A stretch of 21,183 bases of DNA from Pseudodesulfovibrio sp. (GTDB lineage: Bacteria; Desulfobacterota; Desulfovibrionia; Desulfovibrionales; Desulfovibrionaceae). Location of the stretch: the NCBI GenBank assembly GCA_022712815.1, contig JAFLJW010000323.1:1-21183 (forward strand). Direction: 5' to 3'. A model generated the notes under the pieces. The model had not been told where the DNA came from and did not search any database. It worked only from the letters and a program-made list of their open reading frames with translations. Within the stretch, counting starts at the first letter, position 1. Each line of letters starts with the position of its first letter. Shown piece after piece: positions 1 through 7,987 of the stretch. Both the position numbers and the translations under genes were made by a program.

Positions 1-97
1 TCTCGGCGTTTCCTCCGCCATCCGCCAAGTGTTCATCGGCCTGGTCCTGATCCTGGCCGTCTGGTTCGACGTCGTTTACAACAAAAACAGAAGATAG
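1..97 (+). CDS. C-terminal end of a sugar ABC transporter permease (partial)
   Basis: Only the last 31 codons are visible, in the frame beginning at base 2 and ending with TAG at 95-97. The peptide has a final hydrophobic helix (QVFIGLVLILAVWFDVVYN) followed by a short basic tail, NKNRR. That is how permeases of the ribose/xylose/fructose (RbsC-like, BPD_transp_2) family end. The next gene, 9 bp downstream, is a sugar-type ABC ATPase, which supports the call: the two would form an inner-membrane importer with a periplasmic binding protein encoded outside the window. The substrate cannot be read from this fragment. Confidence 0.7.
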   Translation, partial: LGVSSAIRQVFIGLVLILAVWFDVVYNKNRR

Positions 98-106
98 GAG
101 CGCACC

Positions 107-868
107 ATGTCAGATCAGACACCACTGGTTGAAATGCGCAATATTCATAAGCGTTTCGGCGGCGTGCATGCCGTACAAAACGTCTCCATAGACCTCATGC
201 CCGGTGAAGTGGTCGGCATACTCGGCCACAACGGAGCGGGCAAGACCGTGCTCATAAAGGCCCTGTCCGGGGCCATCCCCTGCGACGAGGGCGATATCAT
301 CATCAACGGCAAAAAGGTCAAACTGAAACGACCCCGCGATGCACGCCGGCACGGTATCGAGTGTATCTATCAAACCCTTGCGCTGTCAGACAATCTTGAT
401 GCTCCGGCCAACCTCTTTCTGGGCCGCGAGATCATGACCAAATACGGCACTCTCAATGATGGGGCCATGGAAAACGAGGCCCGCAAGGTCATCAACCGCC
501 TCAATCCCAACTTCACCAACATCAAGGACCCGGTGCGCAACATGTCCGGCGGACAACGTCAGTCCGTGGCCATCGCACGTGCCATCTACTTCAACGCCAA
601 GATTCTGATCATGGACGAACCGACTGCGGCCCTCGGACCGCATGAGACAGCCATGGTCACCGAGATTATCAAGCAACTCAAAAGCGAAGGCATCGGCATT
701 TTCCTGATCAGTCACGACCTGCACGATGTTTTCGATCTGGCCGACCGCGTATCCGTCATGAAGAACGGCAGGCTCGTCGGCACCCATCGAACTGACGAGG
801 TCACCAAGGACGAGATCCTCGGCATGATCATTCTGGGCAAGAATCCGGGCGAATCGGAAGCGGCATAG
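107..868 (+). CDS. Sugar ABC transporter ATP-binding protein, FrcA-like
   Basis: A 253-residue ATPase that would power a carbohydrate importer at the inner membrane. Visible motifs are Walker A GHNGAGKT (residues 40-47), Q-loop Gln89, signature MSGGQ (146-150), Walker B ILIMDEP (166-172) and H-loop His203. It has one nucleotide-binding domain, unlike RbsA/XylG/MglA, which carry two in about 500 residues. It therefore resembles the single-domain FrcA group that works as a homodimer with an RbsC-type permease. The ATG is preceded by AGGAG at a normal distance and lies 9 bp after the permease stop, so the two are one operon. The fructose-6-phosphate aldolase downstream makes a hexose or related sugar a reasonable guess, but the substrate is inferred only. 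Confidence 0.88.
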   Translation: MSDQTPLVEMRNIHKRFGGVHAVQNVSIDLMPGEVVGILGHNGAGKTVLIKALSGAIPCDEGDIIINGKKVKLKRPRDARRHGIECIYQTLALSDNLDAPANLFLGREIMTKYGTLNDGAMENEARKVINRLNPNFTNIKDPVRNMSGGQRQSVAIARAIYFNAKILIMDEPTAALGPHETAMVTEIIKQLKSEGIGIFLISHDLHDVFDLADRVSVMKNGRLVGTHRTDEVTKDEILGMIILGKNPGESEAA

Positions 869-879
869 CAAACACCTAT

Positions 880-910
880 CGACCGGTTCCACAGGAGCCG
901 GTCGATTTTC
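880..910 (+). terminator. Hairpin with T-run after the ABC ATPase gene
   Basis: An 11-bp stem (880-890 with 894-904, one G-T pair) closes on a 3-base ACA loop and is followed by ATTTTC. It begins 11 bp after the ATPase stop and could end or attenuate transcription before the aldolase gene. The T-run is short, so partial read-through into the next gene is likely. Confidence 0.55.
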
Positions 911-949
911 TGTGTCCGACACACTTCAAATAAAACCAAGGAACTTTCA

Positions 950-1597
950 ATGGAATTTTTCCTAGACACTGCCAATATTGACGAAATCCGTGCCGCCAAG
1001 AGTCAGGGGCTCATGGATGGCGTGACCACCAACCCCACCCTGCTCGCCCGCGAAGGCGGCGACTGGCGCAAGCAAGCCGCAATCATATGCATGGAAGTGG
1101 ACGGGCCTGTCTCCCTTGAAGTAGTCGGCAAAACCGCCGCGGAAATGCTCATGGAAGCTGAATACCTGACCAAATTCGGCAACCATGTCGTCATCAAGCT
1201 GCCCATGACAACCGAGGGACTCATTGCCTGCAAAACCCTCACAGACAAGGGCGTTAAAACCAATGTCACCCTCGTCTTTTCGCCCATGCAGGCCCTGCTG
1301 GCCGCCAAGGCCGGAGCAACCTACGTCTCACCATTCGTGGGCCGACTGGACGCTCTCTCCCACTCAGGCATGGAGCTCATCAAACAAATCCGCACCATCT
1401 ACGACAACTACGGATTTAAAAGCAAAATCCTCGTCGCCAGCGTGCGCAACCCCATGCATGTGCTGGATGGCGCACTCATCGGCGCGGATGTGGCAACCAT
1501 CCCCTATTCCGTCATCGAACAATTCGTAAAACACCCTCTGACCGATTCCGGTCTAGCCGCTTTCAGTGCGGATTGGACACAACTGACCGGCAAATAG
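950..1597 (+). CDS. fsa: Fructose-6-phosphate aldolase / small transaldolase (TalC/FSA family)
   Basis: A 215-residue protein matching the short transaldolase family, cytosolic (beta/alpha)8 barrels that either transfer dihydroxyacetone units (transaldolase) or cleave fructose 6-phosphate (FSA). Visible hallmarks are the N-terminal FLDTANIDEI, the GVTTNPTLL motif (residues 24-32), the Schiff-base lysine in VVIKLPMT (Lys83), the NVTLVFS strand, and SPFVGRLD. Length is typical for the family. It lies 81 bp after a sugar ABC ATPase gene on the same strand, suggesting co-transcription and a role in metabolising the imported sugar or in the non-oxidative pentose phosphate pathway. FSA and transaldolase activity cannot be separated reliably from sequence alone. 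Confidence 0.88.
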   Translation: MEFFLDTANIDEIRAAKSQGLMDGVTTNPTLLAREGGDWRKQAAIICMEVDGPVSLEVVGKTAAEMLMEAEYLTKFGNHVVIKLPMTTEGLIACKTLTDKGVKTNVTLVFSPMQALLAAKAGATYVSPFVGRLDALSHSGMELIKQIRTIYDNYGFKSKILVASVRNPMHVLDGALIGADVATIPYSVIEQFVKHPLTDSGLAAFSADWTQLTGK

Positions 1598-1620
1598 ATT
1601 CAAATATCACGACAAATAAA

Positions 1621-1656
1621 ACGGGCTGACTACTTGCGTGGACAGCCCGTTTTTGT
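1621..1656. terminator. Bidirectional terminator between fsa and the GT2 gene
   Basis: An 8-bp perfect stem (ACGGGCTG at 1621-1628 with CAGCCCGT at 1643-1650) is followed by a T-run on the plus strand. On the minus strand it is followed by TTTTATTTG. It lies in the gap between convergent genes and can serve both. Confidence 0.85.
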
Positions 1657-1682
1657 AAGATAAAAATAGTTTTTACAAACAA

Positions 1683-2819
1683 TCAAACGGCAAAAGAAGC
1701 CTCGGCGTAGGATGAAAAATGATAGTCATCTTTCATCTCGTCCCTGACCAGCAGAATTGCGCCGTTCCGGTTCAACCATATGAGCAGGCCGCCCTCCCGG
1801 AACATTTTTGAGAACATGAAAAACTCGTTCCACCGGGCAATGTTGTCTGTCGTCGGTTGGGACAGAGCATGACCCATGGAAACCAGATCAGCCTTGAGCA
1901 AGGCCCATATCCGGGGTGCTCCCTTAAACAAGTCGGCCAGACCGGCCATGAATTCGTTACGCAATTCGATCGTCCCGGACCGCCTCTGCCCAAGAAAATC
2001 GAGAGTATCCATGACCGCATGGGCCAGATAGAGCAGCTCCAGATAATAGAACAGCGGCTCGCCCATTTCGGCGGCATGGTCACACCGATCAAGCATGGGT
2101 GCGACCAGTGTTCCGAAAAGATAGGTCACCACATCATCAGCCTGAATTGCCTGTTTCTTGATCGGTTCATGGCACCATTTCCAGACCCGTTTGCACATGG
2201 TCGTGCGAGTGACCCGCCGCCTTTGCCACGCCTTTGCATCGGCGTTTGAAAACAGAGTGTACCCCATGCTTTTCAACCGGTTGCACAGATAATGATCCTG
2301 ACAATTGGTCTGATGATAATCGGAAAATCCGCCTGCCTCTTCCCATGTCTCACGCCGGAGCAAAAAGGCATTGCCGGGAATGAAATCCACCGAACCAGTG
2401 TGATTCAGATTGTGATTGTCGCCAAAGGTGCGCATGTAGCGGGACACCAGATCGTCACCAGACTGATGGATCAGCGCACCGCCCACAAGGCCGATTTCAG
2501 GTGTCAGCAAATGCGGCAGGTTGCGCTCCAGCCAGTCTGGACTGACGCGGGTGTCGCAATCCATGGAAAAAATGTAATCACCCGTGGCTGCCGAGAGTCC
2601 GGCCCCTTTGGCCCGCGTGATACCGCGATTGGATTCATGCCTGAGAATACGGAGATTTTCAGGCGCACCGTCCATGGAAAAAGGCACGTCCGAACCATCG
2701 TCCACAACCACGATCTCATCAGGTCGAACGGTAAATGAATGGCTCCGGCGCACCAGATCACTGGCAAATTCGGCATCATTGTAGGTGTAGGTACACAATG
2801 TGATTGTCGGCGATTTCAT
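1683..2819 (-). CDS. Family 2 glycosyltransferase
   Basis: A 378-residue GT-A fold glycosyltransferase, predicted to move a sugar from a nucleotide-sugar donor in surface polysaccharide or glycoprotein synthesis. Motifs from the chosen start are the N-terminal strand ITLCTYTYND, VVVDDGSD (37-44), NRGITRAKGAG (64-74), and the metal-binding DxD as MDCDTR (Asp87, Asp89). A GNAFLLRRETWEEAGGF segment (149-165) and a QDHYLCNRL segment also occupy the usual acceptor/catalytic region. About 170 extra C-terminal residues are mostly helical with no obvious function. The frame stays open up to 3116, but the ATG at 2819 is preferred. It has GGAG 9 bp upstream, starts right at the family's first strand, and avoids overlap with the divergent GT4 gene. 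Acceptor and donor are unknown. Confidence 0.85.
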   Translation of the reverse strand: MKSPTITLCTYTYNDAEFASDLVRRSHSFTVRPDEIVVVDDGSDVPFSMDGAPENLRILRHESNRGITRAKGAGLSAATGDYIFSMDCDTRVSPDWLERNLPHLLTPEIGLVGGALIHQSGDDLVSRYMRTFGDNHNLNHTGSVDFIPGNAFLLRRETWEEAGGFSDYHQTNCQDHYLCNRLKSMGYTLFSNADAKAWQRRRVTRTTMCKRVWKWCHEPIKKQAIQADDVVTYLFGTLVAPMLDRCDHAAEMGEPLFYYLELLYLAHAVMDTLDFLGQRRSGTIELRNEFMAGLADLFKGAPRIWALLKADLVSMGHALSQPTTDNIARWNEFFMFSKMFREGGLLIWLNRNGAILLVRDEMKDDYHFSSYAEASFAV

Positions 2820-2847
2820 TTTTTTTAGCTCCATATGGCCTGAACTT

Positions 2848-2877
2848 TTGACGAACAGGCAGTTATTCGCATATATG
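2848..2877 (+). promoter_or_regulatory. Possible sigma-70 promoter for the GT4 gene
   Basis: TTGACG at 2848-2853 and TATATG at 2872-2877, 18 bp apart. Transcription would begin about 2884, almost at the ATG at 2886. That gene has no visible Shine-Dalgarno sequence, so the message could be leaderless. Consensus match only; not tested. Confidence 0.35.
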
Positions 2878-2885
2878 CAAAAACC

Positions 2886-3833
2886 ATGACGAAAAAAATC
2901 GCAATCCTTGTCCAAGGCGGCAACGACAAATTCCTGGCCCCCATCCGCGACTGGTTCGAGTCCCGATTCGAGGTCCGGGTCATCAAAGGCAACAACCGGG
3001 ACAAAATCCAGGAAGCCTTGAACTGGGCTGATCTGACGTGGGTCGAGTGGGTCCAAAAACTGGCTGTGGATGTCTCGAAGATGGAGCGCAAGGGCAAGCT
3101 TGTCATGCGCCTGCACAGCTTTGAGGCATACACCTCACTCCCATCACTGGTTGATTGGCAAAATGTTGACGCTCTGGTGCTAGTAGCCCCGCACGTAACC
3201 GATATCCTAAGACTCAGGATTTCCGATATCACTGACCTGACCACGATATTCATCCTGCCCAACTGCATTGATACCGACCAATTCGATATCCCGGCCAACA
3301 AACAGAAAACCGGCAAGATCGCCTTTGTCGGCCAACTGCGCCATACCAAAAACCTGCCGCTCGTCCTGCAATGTTTTGCCAGCGCGCATCAGGCCGACCC
3401 CACCCTGACCCTGCATCTGGCAGGTGAATACGATGGCGGCGAGCTTGAGGTCATGGAACTCGCCCTGTACATCAACCACATCACCCACGCCATGGGCCTT
3501 GGTAAATCCGTGTCCCTTCATCGACATGTGGACGACATCGCAACATGGCTTCAGGACAAGGACGCGCTCATCTCGGCAAGCATCCGCGAAAGTTTTGGCT
3601 ACAACATAGGTGAAGCCATGGCCTGCGGTGTCCGGCCAGCTATCCACAATTTCCCAGGAGCAGGGTCCATCTACCCGGAAGAACTCATCTTCAACACCGT
3701 GAAAGAATGCCGAAACATCCTGCTCGCCAAAGGCCCCACCTCTCAGGACCTGCGAGCCCACGTGTTCAAATCGTGGCCGCTCAAGCTACAGATGGTCAAA
3801 CTGGCTGAATTGACCGGAATGATGCTGGGTTGA
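2886..3833 (+). CDS. Family 4 glycosyltransferase (GT-B fold)
   Basis: A 315-residue GT-B type glycosyltransferase. The C-terminal Rossmann domain is clear: the FVGQLRHTKN motif (148-156), a LHLAGEYDGGE strand-loop (176-186), and the retaining-GT signature ESFGYNIGEAMACG (235-248), with Glu235 and Glu243 placed as in GT4 enzymes that bind nucleotide sugars. The N-terminal domain starts with KKIAILVQGG and is short. Its divergent GT2 neighbour, 66 bp away, suggests both act on the same glycan, but no nucleotide-sugar or export genes are nearby to name it. The ATG has no clear Shine-Dalgarno sequence upstream. Confidence 0.85.
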   Translation: MTKKIAILVQGGNDKFLAPIRDWFESRFEVRVIKGNNRDKIQEALNWADLTWVEWVQKLAVDVSKMERKGKLVMRLHSFEAYTSLPSLVDWQNVDALVLVAPHVTDILRLRISDITDLTTIFILPNCIDTDQFDIPANKQKTGKIAFVGQLRHTKNLPLVLQCFASAHQADPTLTLHLAGEYDGGELEVMELALYINHITHAMGLGKSVSLHRHVDDIATWLQDKDALISASIRESFGYNIGEAMACGVRPAIHNFPGAGSIYPEELIFNTVKECRNILLAKGPTSQDLRAHVFKSWPLKLQMVKLAELTGMMLG

Positions 3834-3963
3834 TGTTCAGACCGCAAACCACAGGCAACTGTCCGATTGATCGAAATTGCTTGCAATATGCGACTGTTTT
3901 TGCAAAAAATCAGCAGGCGGTGTACAGTTTTTTCAGGCTTTGGCCTATATTAATTGAGAATAT

Positions 3964-4176
3964 ATGACGATGAAGTTCAAAGAAGAGTTAAAAAACAAAG
4001 GCTACACACGCTATCGCGGCGCGGTGGACGCTTCCGTGTATGAATATTTCAACTGCGACTGGTCATGGAAGGCCGAGTGGTATTTGAAAAAAGGCCACTA
4101 CCAATGCTGCGGGTGCAAGGAAAAATGTGAAACATCCGACCCTGACGGATTTCAACTGTTTCTTGACCTGGGATAA
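3964..4176 (+). CDS. Small cysteine-rich hypothetical protein
   Basis: I do not recognise this 70-residue protein. It is basic at the N-terminus and has five cysteines: Cys31 and the cluster Cys48, 49, 51 and 55 (QCCGCKEKC), which could bind a metal or form disulfides. There is no signal peptide, so cytosolic metal binding is the simpler reading. The start could be the ATG at 3964 or the one at 3970; a weak GAGA lies just upstream. It is followed 13 bp later by a secreted cysteine-containing protein on the same strand, so the two probably form a unit. The AT-rich 127 bp before it contain no other gene. Real coding status is probable but not certain. Confidence 0.5.
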   Translation: MTMKFKEELKNKGYTRYRGAVDASVYEYFNCDWSWKAEWYLKKGHYQCCGCKEKCETSDPDGFQLFLDLG

Positions 4177-4189
4177 AACAGGAATGACC

Positions 4190-4711
4190 ATGCGACACAT
4201 CACACTCATCATCTGCCTCGCACTTTTCTTCGGAATATTTGCCCGTCCTGCCCAGGCCTCCGAATTTAAAGACATGGACATCTGCCTCGGCAGACAGCTT
4301 GTCGCCCGCGTCCTGTGCAAAGACCCCATCGAGATCAACTACGTATCCAGAGTCCGCGACAACATTTACCTGTACTCGGTTTTCTACGCCAAAAAGGAAA
4401 CCCACTTTTTTGTAGGCATTTACAATGACATAATCCGTATTCAGGGCAAAGAATTCCATACGGTAACCCGTTCCATCCCCTACCATTTCGATGCCACTGC
4501 CAAATGCGGCGTGGTGGACTACGCTGTGGCGGCCTGCCCCACCGATGAGCGCATTGTCTGCTGTTCGCAAAAAACCATTGAAGATGAACTCGACGACAAC
4601 TTCTGGAATCGACCCATTCCCGACCTGCTTGAAGAAGATTTGCGCAAAGCCGTCCAGGCCAACAATGCAACCAGTACGCAGCCACCCGAAAAAAACACTC
4701 CCCAGCAGTAG
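4190..4711 (+). CDS. Secreted hypothetical protein with conserved-looking cysteines
   Basis: A 173-residue protein with an N-terminal signal peptide: MRHITL, a hydrophobic core to residue 18, then ARPAQA with a likely signal peptidase I cut after Ala23. The mature part has six cysteines (32, 43, 106, 116, 124, 125), compatible with periplasmic disulfides, and a charged, Pro/Gln-rich tail. I recognise no domain. The frame opens further upstream (ATG at 4127, inside the previous gene). The ATG at 4190 is preferred because AGGA sits 6 bp before it and the signal peptide then starts properly; the ATG at 4184 abuts the AGGA. It is closed by a strong terminator. Confidence 0.68.
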   Translation: MRHITLIICLALFFGIFARPAQASEFKDMDICLGRQLVARVLCKDPIEINYVSRVRDNIYLYSVFYAKKETHFFVGIYNDIIRIQGKEFHTVTRSIPYHFDATAKCGVVDYAVAACPTDERIVCCSQKTIEDELDDNFWNRPIPDLLEEDLRKAVQANNATSTQPPEKNTPQQ

Positions 4712-4733
4712 ACTCTGCCGGACTTGAAATAAA

Positions 4734-4772
4734 AAGCCTTCGTGCAAAACATATGCACGAAGGCTTTTCTCT
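4734..4772. terminator. Strong bidirectional intrinsic terminator
   Basis: A 13-bp perfect stem (4734-4746 with 4754-4766) and 7-base loop, with T-rich sequence on both strands. It separates the secreted protein gene from the convergent zinc-ribbon gene. Confidence 0.9.
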
Positions 4773-4797
4773 TTTGATTCAAAAAGCTGCAATCCTT

Positions 4798-5109
4798 CTA
4801 GATTCGCCTGAGCCAGGCGGCAAGTCCCAGTATGCCGACGGCAGGATATAAGGGCCACCACACCTCGTAGATCGAACAGACAACAGCAACAGCCACGAGC
4901 ACAGCTACGTATCCCCAGGCCTCAACCATTCGCCAAAGCGACATCCTTGACTGGACGGGCACGCCTTCATGCTTGAAAGACTCCATCCAGTAGTTTGACG
5001 TATCAGTCAACAATGTTGACTGGCGCGAGGATTGGAGCTTTTTACCGCACTTTGCGCAGAAACGAATTTCATCGCAATTTTTTTCACCGCATCGGGTACA
5101 AATGATCAC
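4798..5109 (-). CDS. Zinc-ribbon membrane protein
   Basis: A small protein (103 residues from the chosen start) with an N-terminal zinc ribbon of form CxxC ... CxxC (CTRCGEKN ... CAKCGKKL), a polar linker, and two closely spaced hydrophobic helices near the C-terminus (GYVAVLVAVAVVCSIYEVWWPLYPAVGILGLAAW). The zinc ribbon would lie in the cytosol with the helices anchoring it. The function is unknown. No start has a good Shine-Dalgarno sequence. I prefer GTG at 5109, which puts the ribbon at the very N-terminus as in similar proteins, over the upstream TTG at 5133. A TTGACC / AATAAA promoter-like pair 17 bp apart lies just upstream of the GTG. Confidence 0.65.
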   Translation of the reverse strand: MIICTRCGEKNCDEIRFCAKCGKKLQSSRQSTLLTDTSNYWMESFKHEGVPVQSRMSLWRMVEAWGYVAVLVAVAVVCSIYEVWWPLYPAVGILGLAAWLRRI

Positions 5110-5227
5110 ATCGGTTTTATTGCCTTTTCTCAAAGAGGGGTCAAGGAAAGCTGAAAACTTGGGTTGACGAAGTCTTTTTTATGTGAAAATGACCTCTAAA
5201 GATTCACTATAAAAGTAGTGTACATTG

Positions 5228-6130
5228 ATGAAAAAAATAATCCACCTGCTCATAAAAAACCCCGAAGAAATGGATCGAGAAATCCGAATCATTGTTGCTT
5301 CAATGTTTCCGGAATTCGACTTTTCAGCATACAATAAAGCTTTTTCTGATATCGACAAACTGTTTTCCGGAAAAATGCCCGGCTTTGAGCATTGTGATAC
5401 CCAGTATCACGACTGGCCTCATACCATGGGTGTAATCCTTGCCACGGCCAGACTCCTGCACGGCATCCATATCGACCGCCAGGAACTCTCCGAACGCATC
5501 GTGAACCTTACGCTTGTGGCTGCCTTATTCCATGATGTCGGTTATATTCGACGGGTTGATGAAAACAGCGGCACAGGTGGCCAGTTCACGAAAACCCACG
5601 TTCAACGCGGTATAGACCTGCTGGAAGAATACGCGGACAACCAAGAATGGTCCATGGATGATTTTCTGGACATGGAGTGCATGATCCTGTGTACCGATCC
5701 GGCCAGGAATCCAGAAACCATTGTTTTCATGAATATTGAGGTCCTGCTGGCGGCTCACATTCTTGCCACCGCTGATATTGTCTCCCAGATGGCTGACGAT
5801 ATCTACCTGGAAAAGCTACCCTTTCTATTTCTGGAATTCACGGAAGCCGGAATCACCGACTTCATCTCCGAATACGATCTGTTCCTGAAAACTATGGGCT
5901 TCTATGCATTCATGCGTGCCAAGATGGAAGGCAGGCTCTCAAACGTCATATCCTACATGGCCGCCCATTTCAGGGAACGACACGGTGTTGAACGAGATTT
6001 CTATTCCGAGGCAGTCCAGCGAAACATGAATTACCTGATTTCCATTTTGGAAAAACATGGTGAAGAGTACCGCAACGGACTCAGGCGCAACCTGAATCGC
6101 AACGAATTCCCCATCAAAATCGCCGTATAG
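5228..6130 (+). CDS. HD-domain metal-dependent phosphohydrolase-like protein
   Basis: A 300-residue protein with an HD superfamily core. Candidate metal ligands are His65 (in YHDWPHTMG), the His102-Asp103 pair (ALFHDVGYIRR), His124 (KTHVQRG) and Asp183 (LATADIVSQMAD). HD proteins hydrolyse phosphate esters in nucleotides or cyclic dinucleotides. No GYP motif (HD-GYP phosphodiesterase) and no sensor domain is visible, so the substrate is open. The first ATG at 5228 is used; a TTG directly before it is less likely. There is no Shine-Dalgarno sequence, and a TATAAA at 5209-5214 lies close to the start. A repeat-like stretch separates it from the orphan protein downstream, so co-transcription is uncertain. 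Confidence 0.78.
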   Translation: MKKIIHLLIKNPEEMDREIRIIVASMFPEFDFSAYNKAFSDIDKLFSGKMPGFEHCDTQYHDWPHTMGVILATARLLHGIHIDRQELSERIVNLTLVAALFHDVGYIRRVDENSGTGGQFTKTHVQRGIDLLEEYADNQEWSMDDFLDMECMILCTDPARNPETIVFMNIEVLLAAHILATADIVSQMADDIYLEKLPFLFLEFTEAGITDFISEYDLFLKTMGFYAFMRAKMEGRLSNVISYMAAHFRERHGVERDFYSEAVQRNMNYLISILEKHGEEYRNGLRRNLNRNEFPIKIAV

Positions 6131-6300
6131 AGACTGTTCAAAAAAACCATTTGCGGCATTGCTGCGAAAAAGACATACCCTCGCACCAGCACATTCCAAG
6201 TGCTCTTTCAAACATTCAACCAATTGGGGCATTCTCAGTCGCCTTTTAAATTTATTTTGCAAAAAATCTAGAGTTGGCATAGGGTTCTGCCGACTCCACC
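6131..6300. repeat. Possible interspersed intergenic repeat, degraded
   Basis: The 197-bp gap after the HD gene opens with AGACTGTTCAAA directly after the stop codon. It continues with GCGGCATTGCTGCGAAAAAG, CCCTCGCACC and a CTCAGTCGCCTTTTAAATTT block, none of which forms a convincing ORF. I recall similar mosaics in intergenic regions of Desulfovibrio-like genomes, but could not check. The same 12 bases AGACTGTTCAAA recur at 20911-20922, also just after a gene end. Boundaries are approximate. Confidence 0.35.
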
Positions 6301-6327
6301 CTGTTACAGGACGATACGAAAAGCAGC

Positions 6328-7884
6328 ATGACAGAACCAGCACCCGACGGTACGAGACTCGACAAAGAGCAACGCCTCACCGCCTATCAAAACAAACTCA
6401 ATGCCCTGAAAGAACGTTCCTCTCTCCGTGAAGTCATGGAGCGCGAACTGCTGCTGGAATTCATCCATATCAATCACACCAGCATCAATGAATACCCCCT
6501 GCTCAAGGCGCAACAAAAAAGCGTTGTCGAGCTGCTGTGCGGTTGGTCAGGCCACCCCGGATACGAGTTCATTCACAAGCTCGTTGCCGATTTCATCATC
6601 CAGCTTGCCCATTACGAAAAGGCCATCAAGACAGGCGACTCAAACCGCGCAGTTGAACTGCAAACCGGATTGCTCAACACCGAGTCCATTCTTATCAAGT
6701 GTGTACAGGGCATCGTTTACGCAATGGCCTTGATTACGGACAATTTCGAAGAGATCGTCCTGCGCCATTTCGGGTCGGAAGCCCTTCAGGAGTATAGTAC
6801 ACTCATCGAAAATTTCGAACTGAATGAACAATTCTGGGACGCATTTGTAAAGCAATTCATCGCCAGTCTGGTGGAAGAGGCGCACAAGGAAATCATCGAC
6901 GGCGAAAAATACAACATTTCCAAAGAAAAAAACTTTCTCATCATCCATTTCCTGTTCGACGATATCCTTTCCAAGCTCACCCCCACGGACCAGAAGGTCG
7001 AAAAAACCCGCATCCAGACGAGCTACGTTGTCAGCCGCACTGAAGAGGATGGACGCAAACAGGCCAAAATTATCCAGACCATGCTGGTCAAAGGACTGGC
7101 TGAACTTTCCAGTATTTCAAAAATCACTGCCAATGAATTTCTCCAGGCGGCCCGCATCACTTGCATCGACTCCGTGGCCAAAGAATTTGAAAAACAATAC
7201 GAACAACGTATTCTGGAAGCCCGCACCAGACAGAAGAACCCTAAAGCAGCTAACCAGAAAGACCGGGAAACCATCAAGCAGGAACAGATAGAATTCAAAT
7301 TCCTGTTGGATCAGGTTCTTGCCCTGGGCGTAGGAGCGGCCATCGCCATCGGTGTGACCAGCGACCATTTTTACAAAGTCCTTGATACATTCGTGCCAGA
7401 GCAGATCAAGAGAATTATTCCGCTGGCCAAGGACTTCAGCATCCCCACCCTGGAAAAAATCCTGTATTTCCTGCTGGAAAACCACACCGTCCATATCCTC
7501 CAGGAAGCAGGACGCGAGGAAGGCGGCAAAATTCAGGTCCGTAGCGGTAAAACTCGCCGCGCCTCTAAAGTCGCCGTGGACAGCTTGCCACACATATCCA
7601 AAATCAGAAAAAAACAGCTCTTCGGCAATGATGTTACCCGCAAAAACATGTTACTTTTCAAGCCCAAGACCGCCAAGCAGATGGCCGAGGCCATGTCCAT
7701 GCTGAATCTGGAACCGGAACTGCAAAAAGCCCTTTCGATCTTGTGGCGGGATGCCCTGTTCCGGGTGGATATCATGGTCCTTGTCAATCTGGAGCAAATT
7801 GCCAAAACCACCACTAATCTCACGGCCAAGCTCTCTGAAATACTGAATAACTATGGTGTCTCAAAACCACCCCTCATACCGTAA
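6328..7884 (+). CDS. Large hypothetical protein, mostly alpha-helical
   Basis: A 518-residue protein that I do not recognise. Composition and spacing suggest a soluble, highly helical protein with many Glu/Lys/Leu heptad-like stretches, for example around residues 280-325. One hydrophobic segment (LALGVGAAIAIGVTSDHFYKVL, around 330-350) could be a buried helix or weak membrane contact. No catalytic motif, nucleotide-binding loop or signal peptide is visible. The C-terminal region contains a basic patch (KIQVRSGKTRRASK). It follows the HD-domain gene on the same strand but is separated by the repeat-like spacer and has a poor ribosome site, so its start is uncertain. It ends at a clear terminator. 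Coding status is secure because of the long open frame with coherent composition. Confidence 0.75.
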   Translation: MTEPAPDGTRLDKEQRLTAYQNKLNALKERSSLREVMERELLLEFIHINHTSINEYPLLKAQQKSVVELLCGWSGHPGYEFIHKLVADFIIQLAHYEKAIKTGDSNRAVELQTGLLNTESILIKCVQGIVYAMALITDNFEEIVLRHFGSEALQEYSTLIENFELNEQFWDAFVKQFIASLVEEAHKEIIDGEKYNISKEKNFLIIHFLFDDILSKLTPTDQKVEKTRIQTSYVVSRTEEDGRKQAKIIQTMLVKGLAELSSISKITANEFLQAARITCIDSVAKEFEKQYEQRILEARTRQKNPKAANQKDRETIKQEQIEFKFLLDQVLALGVGAAIAIGVTSDHFYKVLDTFVPEQIKRIIPLAKDFSIPTLEKILYFLLENHTVHILQEAGREEGGKIQVRSGKTRRASKVAVDSLPHISKIRKKQLFGNDVTRKNMLLFKPKTAKQMAEAMSMLNLEPELQKALSILWRDALFRVDIMVLVNLEQIAKTTTNLTAKLSEILNNYGVSKPPLIP

Positions 7885-7934
7885 AAATAAAAACCGAAAA
7901 CAGCCCGCCCAAAGCTTGATAAAGGCACAACAAA

Positions 7935-7970
7935 AAGCCCTCGCGCATCAATTGCACGAGGGCTTCTTGT
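7935..7970. terminator. Bidirectional terminator between the 518-aa gene and purU
   Basis: AAGCCCTCG at 7935-7943 pairs with CGAGGGCTT at 7957-7965, and the inner bases can extend the stem. A-rich sequence before it and CTTGTTGT after it make it usable in both directions between the convergent genes. Confidence 0.75.
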
Positions 7971-7987
7971 TGTACTCAGCTTCTCTT

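Noticed and set aside
2820..3116. N-terminal extension of the GT2 gene up to 3116
   Set aside because: It would overlap the divergent GT4 gene by over 200 bp and adds non-family sequence. ATG 2819 has a ribosome site and begins at the first strand of the fold.
4049..4861. 270-codon minus-strand frame over the secreted-protein gene
   Set aside because: It spans two genes and a strong terminator. The plus-strand reading has a proper signal peptide and ribosome site.
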